Positions 23,523 to 33,150 of a stretch of 64,000 bases of DNA are shown here, one piece after another; position 1 is the first letter of the stretch, and each line of letters opens with the position of its first letter. Under the pieces are notes generated by a model. It worked only from the letters and a program-made list of their open reading frames with translations. It was not told the DNA's origin and did no database searches. This stretch comes from Enterococcus caccae ATCC BAA-1240 (GTDB lineage: Bacteria > Bacillota > Bacilli > Lactobacillales > Enterococcaceae): positions 62,001 to 126,000 of the forward strand of contig NZ_KE136476.1 in the NCBI RefSeq assembly GCF_000407145.1. The letters run 5' to 3'. The position numbers and the translations under genes were made by a program.

Positions 23523-24395
23523 CTGTGAACAATTTATAACAGTAACTGTCGTCAATCTTATTTACGTTAAATAAGAAGGGTGATTAAATTTTGAAAAAAA
23601 TACTATTTACAACATTGTTAGCTTCAACAGCATTGCTGATTTTTGCAAAACCTGCAAATGCAGAAGAAGTTGGAAAAGAGCAAACAGATTTGGGGATTCG
23701 TTTTGAAACTGACGGTCCGAATAAACCAGGCTCAGGACCATTTAAGGATAACTTAGCATTGGTATGGACACCATCTAAATTTGATTTTGGTCGTCAAGCT
23801 GCAACAGCGAATATCGCTACATACAGTAATACTGTAGAGGATGAGCAATATATTGTCGTGAATGATGATAGACAAGGGACTGAAGCTGGTGGTGAAGGTG
23901 AAGGCGAAACAAAAGCTTCAACAACTTCAGCTTGGAAAGTAACGGCAACATTATCTAAATTAGTGTCAAAAGATAATTCAGCTACAGAATTACCATCGAA
24001 ACTAACCTTTACTTTAGGTGATCCACAATCTTACGATATCGGTGAAGTTGATCCAGATACAAATGACTTTTTACCGAACCCGATCGAAGGGAACTTGGGG
24101 AAACTTTCTGATCCTAATAATATTATTGTTGGTAAAAGCGTAACGTTAGAAGCAGGCAATACGACTGCGACTAATATTATAGCCAAAACAAAAGCAGATG
24201 CTGTTAAAGGTGGCTTTGCAACAAAAGTGACGGATACAAAATTAACTGTTACTACAGGAACAGGAGCTGCCGGGAAAGCATTTAAAGGTAGTGTAGACTG
24301 GAGTTTAGATAACACGTACTAAGAGTAAGTACGACGGTTTTGACACAAATAAGTAAGTAGATTGAACGACAGTTATTGTTATAAATTGTTCACAG
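23523..24395. repeat. 28-nt inverted repeats enclosing the WxL gene, cassette 1
   Basis: The left arm 23523-23550 (CTGTGAACAATTTATAACAG..) and right arm 24368-24395 (..TGTTATAAATTGTTCACAG) are complementary at 27/28 positions, the exception being G:T, a wobble pair in RNA. After a 1-nt bulge TCAATCT/AGATTGA extends the pairing. The same arms occur in cassette 2. Either an RNA stem that sets off the WxL message or a pair of inversion sites. Confidence 0.8.
23591..24322 (+). CDS. WxL-domain surface protein, cassette 1
   Basis: 243 residues: signal peptide (ending ANAEE), then a single WxL domain with LVWTPSKFDFG, a TSAWKVTATLSKL WxV motif near the middle, the 'GEVDPDTNDFLPNP' loop and the closing SVDWSLDNTY. 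WxL proteins bind peptidoglycan non-covalently and act with WxLIPs. The start codon is TTG (23591) behind AAGGGTGAT, as in the paralogue. A small hairpin CTTATTTA-CGT-TAAATAAG (23557-23575) lies against the ribosome binding site. Confidence 0.9.
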   Translation: MKKILFTTLLASTALLIFAKPANAEEVGKEQTDLGIRFETDGPNKPGSGPFKDNLALVWTPSKFDFGRQAATANIATYSNTVEDEQYIVVNDDRQGTEAGGEGEGETKASTTSAWKVTATLSKLVSKDNSATELPSKLTFTLGDPQSYDIGEVDPDTNDFLPNPIEGNLGKLSDPNNIIVGKSVTLEAGNTTATNIIAKTKADAVKGGFATKVTDTKLTVTTGTGAAGKAFKGSVDWSLDNTY

Positions 24396-24447
24396 AAATA
24401 AAACGTAATACATAAAAAAGGATTGCTTTGTTAGAGAGGGAAAGTGG

Positions 24448-25485
24448 ATGAATAAGTATCTTTCGTATTTAGCACTAGTGTTAGGTCTTCTTGTTTTTTT
24501 TGTTAAACCAGTTAAGAGCTTGGCAAACCAAGATTCTTCTAATTTGATAAATGGTTTGTCGTATGAGTTGCTTTATCCAGAAAATCAAACGAATAAAAAT
24601 TTAGGTTATTTTGATCTTACTGTACAGTCTGAAAACAAACAAACAGTATCGTTGAAACTATATAATTCATTAGACAAGGAGCTGACAGTACAAGTTAATT
24701 TAAATACAGCCAAAACCAACAATATTGGAAGAGTTGAATATGGTTTAAACAATCTAAAAAAAGATCCTTCTTTGAAACATGGGTTTACAGCGTTAGTCAA
24801 GGGACCAGAACAGGTTGTGATTCCTCCCAAAAGTAGCCAACGCTTGGAGCTGGCCATTAGTTTACCGAAAAATGTTGCCGATGGGCTGATTGCTGGTGGC
24901 ATTCAATTACAACCTATAGATACTGATGAGATAAATAGTCGAGGGAAAAAAGATATCGTTGTGAATGAATTTGCCTTTTTGATCGGGATGTTATTGAGAG
25001 TGGGGGATACTAGTCATATAAAACCAGAATTGAAATTAAATAAAACATACATAGCGTTTAAAGATAAGAAAAGCCATTTTTTTGTCAATATGTCTAATGT
25101 ACAGCCTGTATATTTAGAAATGATGGCAATAGAGGTTCAAATAAGAAAAGCGAATAAGTCGAATACTTTATTTGAATACTACAAAAAAGACATGAGAATG
25201 GCACCTAATTCAATGATCGATTTTCCAGTTGATTTAGCAGATAAAGGGCTGAATGCTGGAAAGTACACCGCGCAGATAAACGTGTCGTCAAAAAATGGCG
25301 GTAATTGGTCATGGACCGAAGATTTCTCCATTAATACATTAGAAGCTGAGCGTATTCATTCGCAACAGGTCGAAAATAAACCAACTCATCGAAAGAAAAT
25401 CTGGTTGTTTGCTCCAGTTTTAATTATAGTAGTTGCAAGTAATCGATTGATAAAGAGGAAAAGAGCAGGAAAGAGGAAAAAATAA
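24448..25485 (+). CDS. WxL-interacting protein (DUF916/DUF3324), cassette 1 second copy
   Basis: 345 residues with signal peptide, DUF916 region (GLSYELLYPENQTNKNLGYFDL), DUF3324 with MRMAPNSMIDFPVDLADKGL, a membrane helix (IWLFAPVLIIVVAS) and a basic tail. The start ATG at 24448 follows GAGAGGGAAAG. It is distinct from the first WxLIP, so each cassette has two, perhaps one for the small and one for the giant WxL protein. Confidence 0.88.
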   Translation: MNKYLSYLALVLGLLVFFVKPVKSLANQDSSNLINGLSYELLYPENQTNKNLGYFDLTVQSENKQTVSLKLYNSLDKELTVQVNLNTAKTNNIGRVEYGLNNLKKDPSLKHGFTALVKGPEQVVIPPKSSQRLELAISLPKNVADGLIAGGIQLQPIDTDEINSRGKKDIVVNEFAFLIGMLLRVGDTSHIKPELKLNKTYIAFKDKKSHFFVNMSNVQPVYLEMMAIEVQIRKANKSNTLFEYYKKDMRMAPNSMIDFPVDLADKGLNAGKYTAQINVSSKNGGNWSWTEDFSINTLEAERIHSQQVENKPTHRKKIWLFAPVLIIVVASNRLIKRKRAGKRKK

Positions 25486-25619
25486 GGATTTTTTCGTAGC
25501 GCCAATACAATCAACACTAACATGTATCTCCTCATGTGGAAGGTAGAGGGGACTGAAGGAGGTGTTGCATTAAGAGAATAATGAACAGACAATCAAAATA
25601 ATTAAGAAGGGAGAAGGCA

Positions 25620-28600
25620 ATGATGCATGGAAAAAAGAATTACTCAAAAGGTCGTTTAATCAGTTTTATTATCGGATTAGCAGTCGCTGGTGTTTTTTTA
25701 TTTTCACTTCTAGTCACTGCGACTAATCCGATACTGGCAAAATCAGAAGCTGGTGTGAAAAAGGTATCCAATACAAGCACGAGGCCCAACGTACTTTCTG
25801 ATGTAGTTATGGAACAGTCTACAACTAAGGCTGAAAGGAATGATAATGTAGTCAACAGATTAAAGCCAGTTGAAAATGAAAAAGGATTAAAAGTAACGCC
25901 CAAGGTATTGATGCTGAAACAAAATGAAGCCTTTCCCGATCTTAGCAGTGAAGCTGGTCGGGCCAAACTTTTTTCTAACAGTGTGCTTCCACATCCTGAA
26001 TACGGAGCTGTATATGCATATGTGAATCGAGATGGTTCGCCAATGAATCCAAACAGTGAAACGGTGGGGTTCCAAACTATCTATGTAGAAATTACAGAAA
26101 ATTATAATTTAACCAGTATTCGCGTTCCCGTATCGGTCACTGTGACCGATTTAGGAACTTCTTTATTATTGAATCATCAAGTAGCGCTTCAAATAACCCA
26201 TACAGATGGAAAAATTATTTTGTATCCAAATGAAATAGCCAATAAAACAAACGAACAATTACAACAATTAGTAAAAGAGAAGTCTGGTGTTCATTCTTGG
26301 AAATTGGAAGATGGGACGCCTGTTCCAGTAGATACGATCAAAACGACAATTGTAACAACTTCTGTTGGAATTTATAAAGCTGAATTCGAAGTAACCGTAG
26401 GAACGGGAGAGGAAAAGCAAAAAGCATCTGTTCAAAAAGAGGTCGTTGTCTTTGGTGCTGATTCGCAAGCATTTGTATCCGTGGCTCAAAATGCAACGCT
26501 CTCTTTGGGGAGTAATCCAACAAATTTATTTACAAAATTCCAAACAATAAATAATACGATTGCATCGAATGCTACATATCAGTTTGTTGATGAGAACGGC
26601 GAAATAGTGAAAAAATTTGATACTGGAACAGTTGGTTTTCATTGGGTTTATGTAAAAATAACAGAGAAAACGAATAAACAAATTACGACAACTATCAAAG
26701 TTCCGATTACGATAGTCTCAGATAATCAAACGGTTATTGTTGATTCAAAAGTAGGAATAAGTTTTAACGATTCAGCTTCTGTAAGAGAAAGTGAAATTAA
26801 AGGGAAAACAGACCAACAAATCGTTCAGGTATTAGAACAAAAGTTAGCACCAAAAGCTTGGGAACTAAGTTCTGGAAGAAAAATAAATGTGCGCATGACT
26901 AAATCTGCGCTGGGAAATGCTAGTAAAGGAACGAAAAAAGTGACGCTTACAGCTTATTTAGGCGAGCAAAATATCTCGTATACGCGTAATGTTTTGATTT
27001 TTCCTGATGGAGTATTTGAAGAGGATGACATGGAAGAATGGGAAGATATCCCTTTGGGATCTGTTCGGGGAACTTTAACAAATCCGTTGAATGAATCAAA
27101 AATTGGTTTTGCAAATCGGAATCTGTCCATAAATGGTATGAAATCAGATAATGGGTTTATTGCATTGGATAAATTTGGATCGGGGTATCTACCATTTAGT
27201 CGGAAAGTTTCGTCTATTCCGATTGTAAATGGAAAGATTATTTACGGAGTATCGTATAATTCTGACTATGGTATTGGTAGTGATAATGTTGGTAATACAT
27301 TTATTACGTCCAAATACTTTTTGCGAAAAGACGATAAAATAAAACAAATATTATTCGATGAAACAAATGAAATTCTTTATGTTTATAATCTGTCATTGAA
27401 TCGGAATTTTAATTTTAAGGTACGGCTGGATATGTATAATCTTTCTGATACGATAAAGACTTTTGCGCTGTTGGAAAATATGCCAATGTCATATAGTAGT
27501 AATCCTTTTACTAATAATGAGGTATTTGCTTTAGCTCGTAATAGTGGTTTCTATCAGCAGAAGGATGAGGGAGGACATAGATTGGCAATTAGGCTAAAAG
27601 ATTCTAAAGGAAAGTGGTTATCAGACTATACCAAATATATGGTTGGTGATTTGTCCGGAGCAAGGAACAGCAATTACTTTGGGGATGACTTTAGAAAGGC
27701 TGGTCTTGAAAATTCAGATTACAAGGCAGGGGATATTGTTTCATCTGGTACGAAGGTCTATCCTAACTATCAGTTAGGTGCACCAACAAAAAAGATTCGG
27801 CCAAATGAAGCATTAAAAGTAGGCTATGATCTTTTTTTTGGTGAGGAGCTGCCCTACATGCAACTAAAAGCTGAGCCAGAAGTTTTTAATGTTTACCCAG
27901 ACTATACGAAAGATTTTGAAACGAACTATAAATTAAGTAAAATCCCTACAGTAAATGATCATGGAACGATCTATGTGACCTATTATAATGAGAAAGAAAT
28001 AACAGTACCGTTTACCTCGAATAACGAAAGAGAATTTGAAAGTCGTTTAACTATCCCAAGAACCGAACTACCAGAAAAACTGAATGAAGAGCCTGGAACA
28101 ATTAAAAGTTATAATACTTCTTTATTGGCTATTAATGAAGGGGAAGGTCAGTATAATGGGTTGCCTTCACAAGATTATTCAGTAGATATCAATGTCTATA
28201 ATCTTGGGGCAAAACCAATTCCTCAACTTATCCAAAAGGGAGCTGACTTTAATAAAAAAGCTTCCGAAGTGATACAAGACGCTGTGATACTACCCGAGCA
28301 TGAGGCTTCATTTGAATATGAAGGGGAGATGCCAGATACGTCAATTGTTGGGGGAACTAGCGTGATGGTAAGAATGACCGATGTAAACCAACCGGATAAG
28401 ACGATTTTAATAAAAGTTCCGATTCAAGTAATGGATGAAAAACCACCATTGGAAGGGATTTATCTAATTGCTAATGATTTTAGCAGTGGTTCAGATCCTT
28501 TTCAAAACCTAACAGAAAGCCAGATCAATCAATTGATTCTCGAAAAATCAGAAGCGATTGCTTGGGAGCTTGAAACAGGTTCAAGTGAGGGAATCGATCT

Positions 28601-29375
28601 TTCAGTAGAGTCTAGCACAATACCTTCTAATCCAGGATTTGGCAGTTATGAAGCAACACTCAAAGCAGTTAAAGACTCAAAAATAGTTAAAAAAACGATT
28701 GCTATTACTATTCAACCTTATCAAAAAGTAAATGTAGCATTTATTGATGAAACAGGAGATGTGTTACATGATAAGCTCACTTTTGAAAAGACGATAGGAA
28801 CAACGATCGATTTGACGAGAGAAACTGAAGTCAAACAAGCAATTGCAAGTATCTTGGCTAAAAATTATCAAATAAAGACAAAGCCGGAAAACGAGACCAA
28901 GATTCCTGTAACAAGTGAAGAAAGTACAGTGTTCTATCAATTTAACGGGACACTATTTGTACAATCTTCCCCAACTTTTTTGAATTTTGGTCGAAAGACT
29001 TTAGGAATCCCGTTTATAAAAGTAGAAAAAGCCAAGTATGACAAACCATTGATTGTTTGGGATAACCGTAAAAACAGTGGACCGTGGAATTTAACAGCGA
29101 CGTTAAAGAAGCCATTAACGAGCCAAGAAGATCCGAGTAAAGTCTTGCCATCTGCAATTCGTTATAAAATAGATGCTGAAGAAACGGTTATATTATCGGA
29201 GAATACGACGCAGGAAATTGCGAAAAGAACACATGAAACTAAAGGCCAATATAATGTAAGTAGTGAGTGGGACAAAAATGAATCGGGATTGCTATTAGAA
29301 GTTCCTTCAGGAGAAGTATTGCAAGCAGGTGGCTACCGAGCAACTATTTTATGGCAAGTAGAACAAGTACCTTGA
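25620..29375 (+). CDS. Giant WxL-domain surface protein, cassette 1
   Basis: 1251 residues: signal peptide (TM about 12-38), a repeated beta domain ('LYPNEIANKT.. SW.LEDGT.VPVD' followed by 'SVAQNATLSLGSNPTNLFTKFQT'), a lectin-like central part (about 480-800), a MucBP-like repeat (VNVAFIDETGDVLHDKLTFE, about 1035-1110) and a C-terminal WxL domain (LNFGRKTLGIP, VWDNRKNSGPWNLTATLKKP, ending ILWQVEQVP). Likely a ligand-binding adhesin held on the wall by its WxL domain. It is shorter than the cassette-2 paralogue by about two 183-residue repeats. The stop codon TGA coincides with the junction of the downstream scar. Confidence 0.85.
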   Translation: MMHGKKNYSKGRLISFIIGLAVAGVFLFSLLVTATNPILAKSEAGVKKVSNTSTRPNVLSDVVMEQSTTKAERNDNVVNRLKPVENEKGLKVTPKVLMLKQNEAFPDLSSEAGRAKLFSNSVLPHPEYGAVYAYVNRDGSPMNPNSETVGFQTIYVEITENYNLTSIRVPVSVTVTDLGTSLLLNHQVALQITHTDGKIILYPNEIANKTNEQLQQLVKEKSGVHSWKLEDGTPVPVDTIKTTIVTTSVGIYKAEFEVTVGTGEEKQKASVQKEVVVFGADSQAFVSVAQNATLSLGSNPTNLFTKFQTINNTIASNATYQFVDENGEIVKKFDTGTVGFHWVYVKITEKTNKQITTTIKVPITIVSDNQTVIVDSKVGISFNDSASVRESEIKGKTDQQIVQVLEQKLAPKAWELSSGRKINVRMTKSALGNASKGTKKVTLTAYLGEQNISYTRNVLIFPDGVFEEDDMEEWEDIPLGSVRGTLTNPLNESKIGFANRNLSINGMKSDNGFIALDKFGSGYLPFSRKVSSIPIVNGKIIYGVSYNSDYGIGSDNVGNTFITSKYFLRKDDKIKQILFDETNEILYVYNLSLNRNFNFKVRLDMYNLSDTIKTFALLENMPMSYSSNPFTNNEVFALARNSGFYQQKDEGGHRLAIRLKDSKGKWLSDYTKYMVGDLSGARNSNYFGDDFRKAGLENSDYKAGDIVSSGTKVYPNYQLGAPTKKIRPNEALKVGYDLFFGEELPYMQLKAEPEVFNVYPDYTKDFETNYKLSKIPTVNDHGTIYVTYYNEKEITVPFTSNNEREFESRLTIPRTELPEKLNEEPGTIKSYNTSLLAINEGEGQYNGLPSQDYSVDINVYNLGAKPIPQLIQKGADFNKKASEVIQDAVILPEHEASFEYEGEMPDTSIVGGTSVMVRMTDVNQPDKTILIKVPIQVMDEKPPLEGIYLIANDFSSGSDPFQNLTESQINQLILEKSEAIAWELETGSSEGIDLSVESSTIPSNPGFGSYEATLKAVKDSKIVKKTIAITIQPYQKVNVAFIDETGDVLHDKLTFEKTIGTTIDLTRETEVKQAIASILAKNYQIKTKPENETKIPVTSEESTVFYQFNGTLFVQSSPTFLNFGRKTLGIPFIKVEKAKYDKPLIVWDNRKNSGPWNLTATLKKPLTSQEDPSKVLPSAIRYKIDAEETVILSENTTQEIAKRTHETKGQYNVSSEWDKNESGLLLEVPSGEVLQAGGYRATILWQVEQVP

Positions 29376-29519
29376 TGATTCAGAACAGAACGAGAACAGA
29401 GGTTTATTGATAAAAAAGGGCTCTCAGCGAACAACGTTGTTCACTAATTGAAATGAGAGAAAAAGAACAAATAGGAGCATTGGGTGAATTGGTGATTCAC
29501 CTGGGGGATCGACTGACTA
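29376..29519 (+). pseudogene. Remnant of a winged-helix regulator gene (third cassette)
   Basis: The sequence matches codons about 14-55 of the regulator at 34513 (compare GGCTCTCAGTGAACAAC there with GGCTCTCAGCGAACAAC here, and the GAACAAATAGGAGCATTGG run in both). An extra A in the lysine run breaks the frame. Homology begins at the stop codon of the upstream giant gene. Confidence 0.8.
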
Positions 29520-29717
29520 TAGGAGATTATTTAGCTCAGATCAACGTCAAATCAAACAATGGTGACAATTGGTCGTAATCAACAATTGGTAGGAAATAAA
29601 ATAAGCAATAAGGGACTTTATTTCGTGTGTTTTTTGATGTTATATGTAGGCATACTTGTTTTCATTTTGAGTTATAAAGTGATAAAACGCAAAAGAATTA
29701 AACATGAAACGACATAG
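29520..29717 (+). pseudogene. Remnant of a WxL-interacting protein C terminus (third cassette)
   Basis: CTCAGATCAACGTCAAATC.. GACAATTGGTCG resembles the end of the DUF3324 domain of the second WxLIP, interrupted by a TAA. The membrane helix and basic tail (VIKRKRIKHETT, stop at 29715-29717) match the paralogue at 39600-39699. It is joined directly to the regulator remnant, so everything between has been deleted. Confidence 0.8.
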
Positions 29718-29751
29718 TTTTTTTCAGGAATTAAATAATGAAGGTGAAAAA

Positions 29752-32196
29752 ATGAACAACCAAAAGAATTCTCCTAAAACTAAACTACGATGGATACTCA
29801 TCGTGGGGACAATCATCAGTATTTTTTCTGTCATGGTGTTGTATGGTACGACAAAACCTATTGTAGCTAGCTCTGAAAGTGATTTAAAAGAGGGAATAGA
29901 AAAACAAGTTGCTGTCACAAAGGTAGAAACAGAGAATTTGAAGGATACTAGTGTTTTGGGTGAAAAAATGAGGGAGAAACGATCAGTCGAACTGGATAAT
30001 TTATCAAATGAACAAAATAATAAAATTAAGAATCCTAATCTTCGATTTACCGATAAAGACACTGAAATTCCAAACTGGAGGATACAAGGGGGGGATACCC
30101 CTCTTTCCATATTCCCTTATGAGTTGATACTCGAAAAACGTAAGGCTGGAGAGAATTCACGCATGCTAAAAAGAGTGGAAACACCATCAGGTGATGACCC
30201 GTTAGGACATATGCATACTAGTCTTAATGCTGATGAAGATCATTTGGTAGGAGCGACTGAAAGTGCCAAGGGTACCATAATATTTAGCCAACAAATAGAA
30301 ACAGTAGCTAATGAGTCTTATGAATTTTCTGCAGACTATTTAGGTGGAATTACGTCTATAAGGGCAGATAACCAAACGAGCACGTCGGGTCCGAATACTC
30401 TACTTTCAATAAGTTTAACTGGGGACAGCAGTTTTAAGTCAACTGGAGTCTATCGATTCACTGCAAGGTCTAAAATAACAACTCTGTCATTTAGAGCTCA
30501 AGCAATTAAAGGTCCTTTTCAATTGAAGAACATGTATATCGCGCCCCGGAGCAATCTACTAACGAACCCCAATCTACAATTTGGAGATTCAAATACTCAG
30601 ATTCCAAGTTGGAATATAATGGGAACTACCGCTACTATGTCAGAAACGATACACAAATTATCATTAGGCTCGAAAAATGGAGATTCACGAAACATAAAGT
30701 GGCCGAAAGAAGAAGTGATAAAGACTAAAGTGAGTGCTGTTAAATTGCCGAGTAATGACTATTTGAGATCTTTATGGAACACGTCAGCCGGTACAAACAC
30801 AAGTGGAACAATAATTCTAGGGCAAACGATAGACACGGAACCTAGCTCTACCTATGAGCTTACGGCTGTAATAAGTGGAGGGATGACAAATGCTAGAGTA
30901 TACGGCGGCACAGCTGTTTCAGGACCTGGTAATATAGTGGATGTGCCTTTGACCAGCAATGACACATATGCTGTGCCGATTACGCCCATTCGTTTTGAAG
31001 CGCCTGCTGATCAGACCACAATTTCCTTTAGATCGAAAAATAAACTCGGATCATTTTCTCTGAGTGATGTAATCATTGTTCGTATAGACAAGGGAGCCCC
31101 CATCACTGTAAACTATGTGGATGATACAGGAGTAAAAATAGCCCCTTCAGATAGAATAACAGGAGGGATTGGTGATCCATATATAATCATAGCAAAAGAT
31201 ATTGCAAATTATGTACCGTACGAAGATCAGGAGATTCATGGGTATTTTTCGAATGAAGAAGAAAATTTTACAATGATCTATAAAAAATATGGTGATAATT
31301 GGAAGCATTTAACAGCCGAACCTAGTCCTGTTGAAGGAGGAAGCGTCTCGGTAGAAGCAGATCGAATTCTTACAGGACAGGCAACGACAATTACTGCAAT
31401 CCCAAACGCAGAATATAAGTTTATAAACTGGGAAATATTATCTGGTGAAGGGGCAAGTATTTCTGATGATCAATCTGCATCCACTACTTTTACTATGGGG
31501 ACTACAGATGCTAAAATACGGGCAGTTTTTGAAAAGCGTAATCAAAAAGTGAACGTAGAGTTTCTAGATGAAACAGGAGAAGCCTTACATGATAAAATCA
31601 CTTTCGATAAAGAAATCGGAACAACGATCGATTTAACGAAAGAAATAGAAGTCAAACAAGCGATTGCAAGTATCTTGGCTAAAAATTATCAAATAAAGAC
31701 AAAGCCAGAAAATGAGACCAAGATTCCTGTAACAAATGAAGAAAGTACAATGCTCTATCAATTCAACGGGATACTCTTTGTACAATCTTCTCCAACTTTC
31801 TTGAATTTTGGTCGAAAGACTTTAGGGATTCCCTCTATAACAGTAGAGAAAGCCAAGTATGACAAACCATTGATTGTTTGGGACAACCGCAAAAATAGTG
31901 GACCGTGGAACTTAACAGCGACGTTAAAGAAACCGTTAACGAGCCAAGAGGATCCGAGTAAAGTCTTGCCGTCTGCAATTCGTTATAAAATAGATGCTAT
32001 AGAAACGGTTATATTATCGGAAAATACGACGCAGGAAATTGCGAAAAGAACACATGAAACTAAAGGCCAATATAATGTAAGTAGTGAGTGGGACAAAAAT
32101 GAATCGGGATTGCTATTAGAAGTTCCTTCAAGAGACGTGTTGCAGGCAGGGAACTACCGAGCAACTATTTTATGGCAAGTGGAACAAGTACCTTAA
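29752..32196 (+). CDS. Giant WxL-domain surface protein, orphan third copy
   Basis: 814 residues, ATG at 29752 chosen by homology and by AAGGTG 6 bases upstream. Signal/TM segment (about 14-36), two tandem carbohydrate-binding-like beta domains (NPNLRFTDKDTEIPNWRI, about 85-275, and NPNLQFGDSNTQIPSWNI, about 278-455), a MucBP-like segment (ITVNYVDDTGVKIAP), a glycine-rich InlB-type repeat (VEGGSVSVEADRILTGQATT), then the same MucBP-like plus WxL C terminus as the gene at 25620. The last ~450 bp are nearly identical to that gene, so duplication or gene conversion was recent. Its own cassette upstream has been deleted. Confidence 0.82.
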   Translation: MNNQKNSPKTKLRWILIVGTIISIFSVMVLYGTTKPIVASSESDLKEGIEKQVAVTKVETENLKDTSVLGEKMREKRSVELDNLSNEQNNKIKNPNLRFTDKDTEIPNWRIQGGDTPLSIFPYELILEKRKAGENSRMLKRVETPSGDDPLGHMHTSLNADEDHLVGATESAKGTIIFSQQIETVANESYEFSADYLGGITSIRADNQTSTSGPNTLLSISLTGDSSFKSTGVYRFTARSKITTLSFRAQAIKGPFQLKNMYIAPRSNLLTNPNLQFGDSNTQIPSWNIMGTTATMSETIHKLSLGSKNGDSRNIKWPKEEVIKTKVSAVKLPSNDYLRSLWNTSAGTNTSGTIILGQTIDTEPSSTYELTAVISGGMTNARVYGGTAVSGPGNIVDVPLTSNDTYAVPITPIRFEAPADQTTISFRSKNKLGSFSLSDVIIVRIDKGAPITVNYVDDTGVKIAPSDRITGGIGDPYIIIAKDIANYVPYEDQEIHGYFSNEEENFTMIYKKYGDNWKHLTAEPSPVEGGSVSVEADRILTGQATTITAIPNAEYKFINWEILSGEGASISDDQSASTTFTMGTTDAKIRAVFEKRNQKVNVEFLDETGEALHDKITFDKEIGTTIDLTKEIEVKQAIASILAKNYQIKTKPENETKIPVTNEESTMLYQFNGILFVQSSPTFLNFGRKTLGIPSITVEKAKYDKPLIVWDNRKNSGPWNLTATLKKPLTSQEDPSKVLPSAIRYKIDAIETVILSENTTQEIAKRTHETKGQYNVSSEWDKNESGLLLEVPSRDVLQAGNYRATILWQVEQVP

Positions 32197-32290
32197 TAAA
32201 ATGGTCGTAGCAGATATGACACTTGTGAGTTAGGACTTCGTTACGTTTCGAAGATTAGTCAAGAGGAGAATTAAATCAAGTAGTATAATT

Positions 32291-32320
32291 CCTAGAGGGA
32301 ATTTCCTCTAGGTTTTTCTG
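32291..32320 (+). terminator. Terminator of the orphan giant WxL gene
   Basis: CCTAGAGG (32291-32298) and CCTCTAGG (32305-32312) followed by TTTTTCTG. Confidence 0.85.
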
Positions 32321-33105
32321 TTTGTTTGAAAAAGTATTTTGTCAAAACATAAAGAAATTTTCAACTTGAAATTGTAGAAGCTCCAAAATTTACAAGATGC
32401 TCTCTCCAACACTTTGGTGGGGGGATTTAAGCATTCAGACGAACTGTTAGAATCAGATGTTTTAGGAGAGTTTGGGCCTTTTTTAAAAGTAGGAGTAACT
32501 TTTTGGGAATAAGCCATAAGAGTAAGATATTCTTAGCTAAATAACACTTGAATTCTCGTATTACCTTTTCAGTTAAATAGGTTCAGACAATAAGAAGCCT
32601 ACAATTTTTAAACGTCCACTATTCAAGGAATATAGCCTCAGTGAAAATAGAACTAGAAGTTATAAGTATAAAAGGTATAATAGAGTGACATGGTGTCAGT
32701 AATATTCGTTCATCTGTAAGGTCATTTTGATCGTTAACTATAGTAGGTTGATGATTTCCAGAAAAAAAAGACCTACAGAGTAAAAGGTCCTAAAGATATC
32801 TGTGGATAGATCAAATAGTACGGAAACACATGTTGAAGAACAGAAGAATAAAAAATGAACAGATCCCCAAAAAGGATTGTTTTTTTGTTTAAAAAATCTT
32901 TTTTTATTGTTATTTAAAATATTATTTCTTGTTCTATCGAGGAACAAGAAAAGTTATGGAAACAACGTTGTGTTTAGTTCTCTTAGCTGATGATATATTG
33001 TTTTGTTTAGTTTGTCAACACTGTTTTATATATATTTTTGTATTTTAATCATTGTGTTCGCTTTTATATCTTATTATTTACTGGTTTTATATAATGAATT
33101 TTATT
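32321..33105. other. Non-coding stretch before recombinase cassette 2
   Basis: No gene is seen. An open fragment around 32425-32518 (GFKHSDELLESDVLGEFGPF.., stop at 32516) could be the tail of a lost gene but has no recognisable family. From about 33011 the sequence parallels the region before cassette 1. Confidence 0.5.
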
Positions 33106-33128
33106 CGCCGTCAAATCGCCGTCAAAAT
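33106..33128 (+). repeat. Recombinase arm-type site, upstream copy 2
   Basis: Identical over 23 bp to 18929-18951 (two CGCCGTCAAA units 11 bp apart), 22 bp before the integrase start, while the flanking bases differ. This points to a conserved binding site. Confidence 0.65.
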
Positions 33129-33150
33129 ACAATGAAGGGGGAAATGATTT

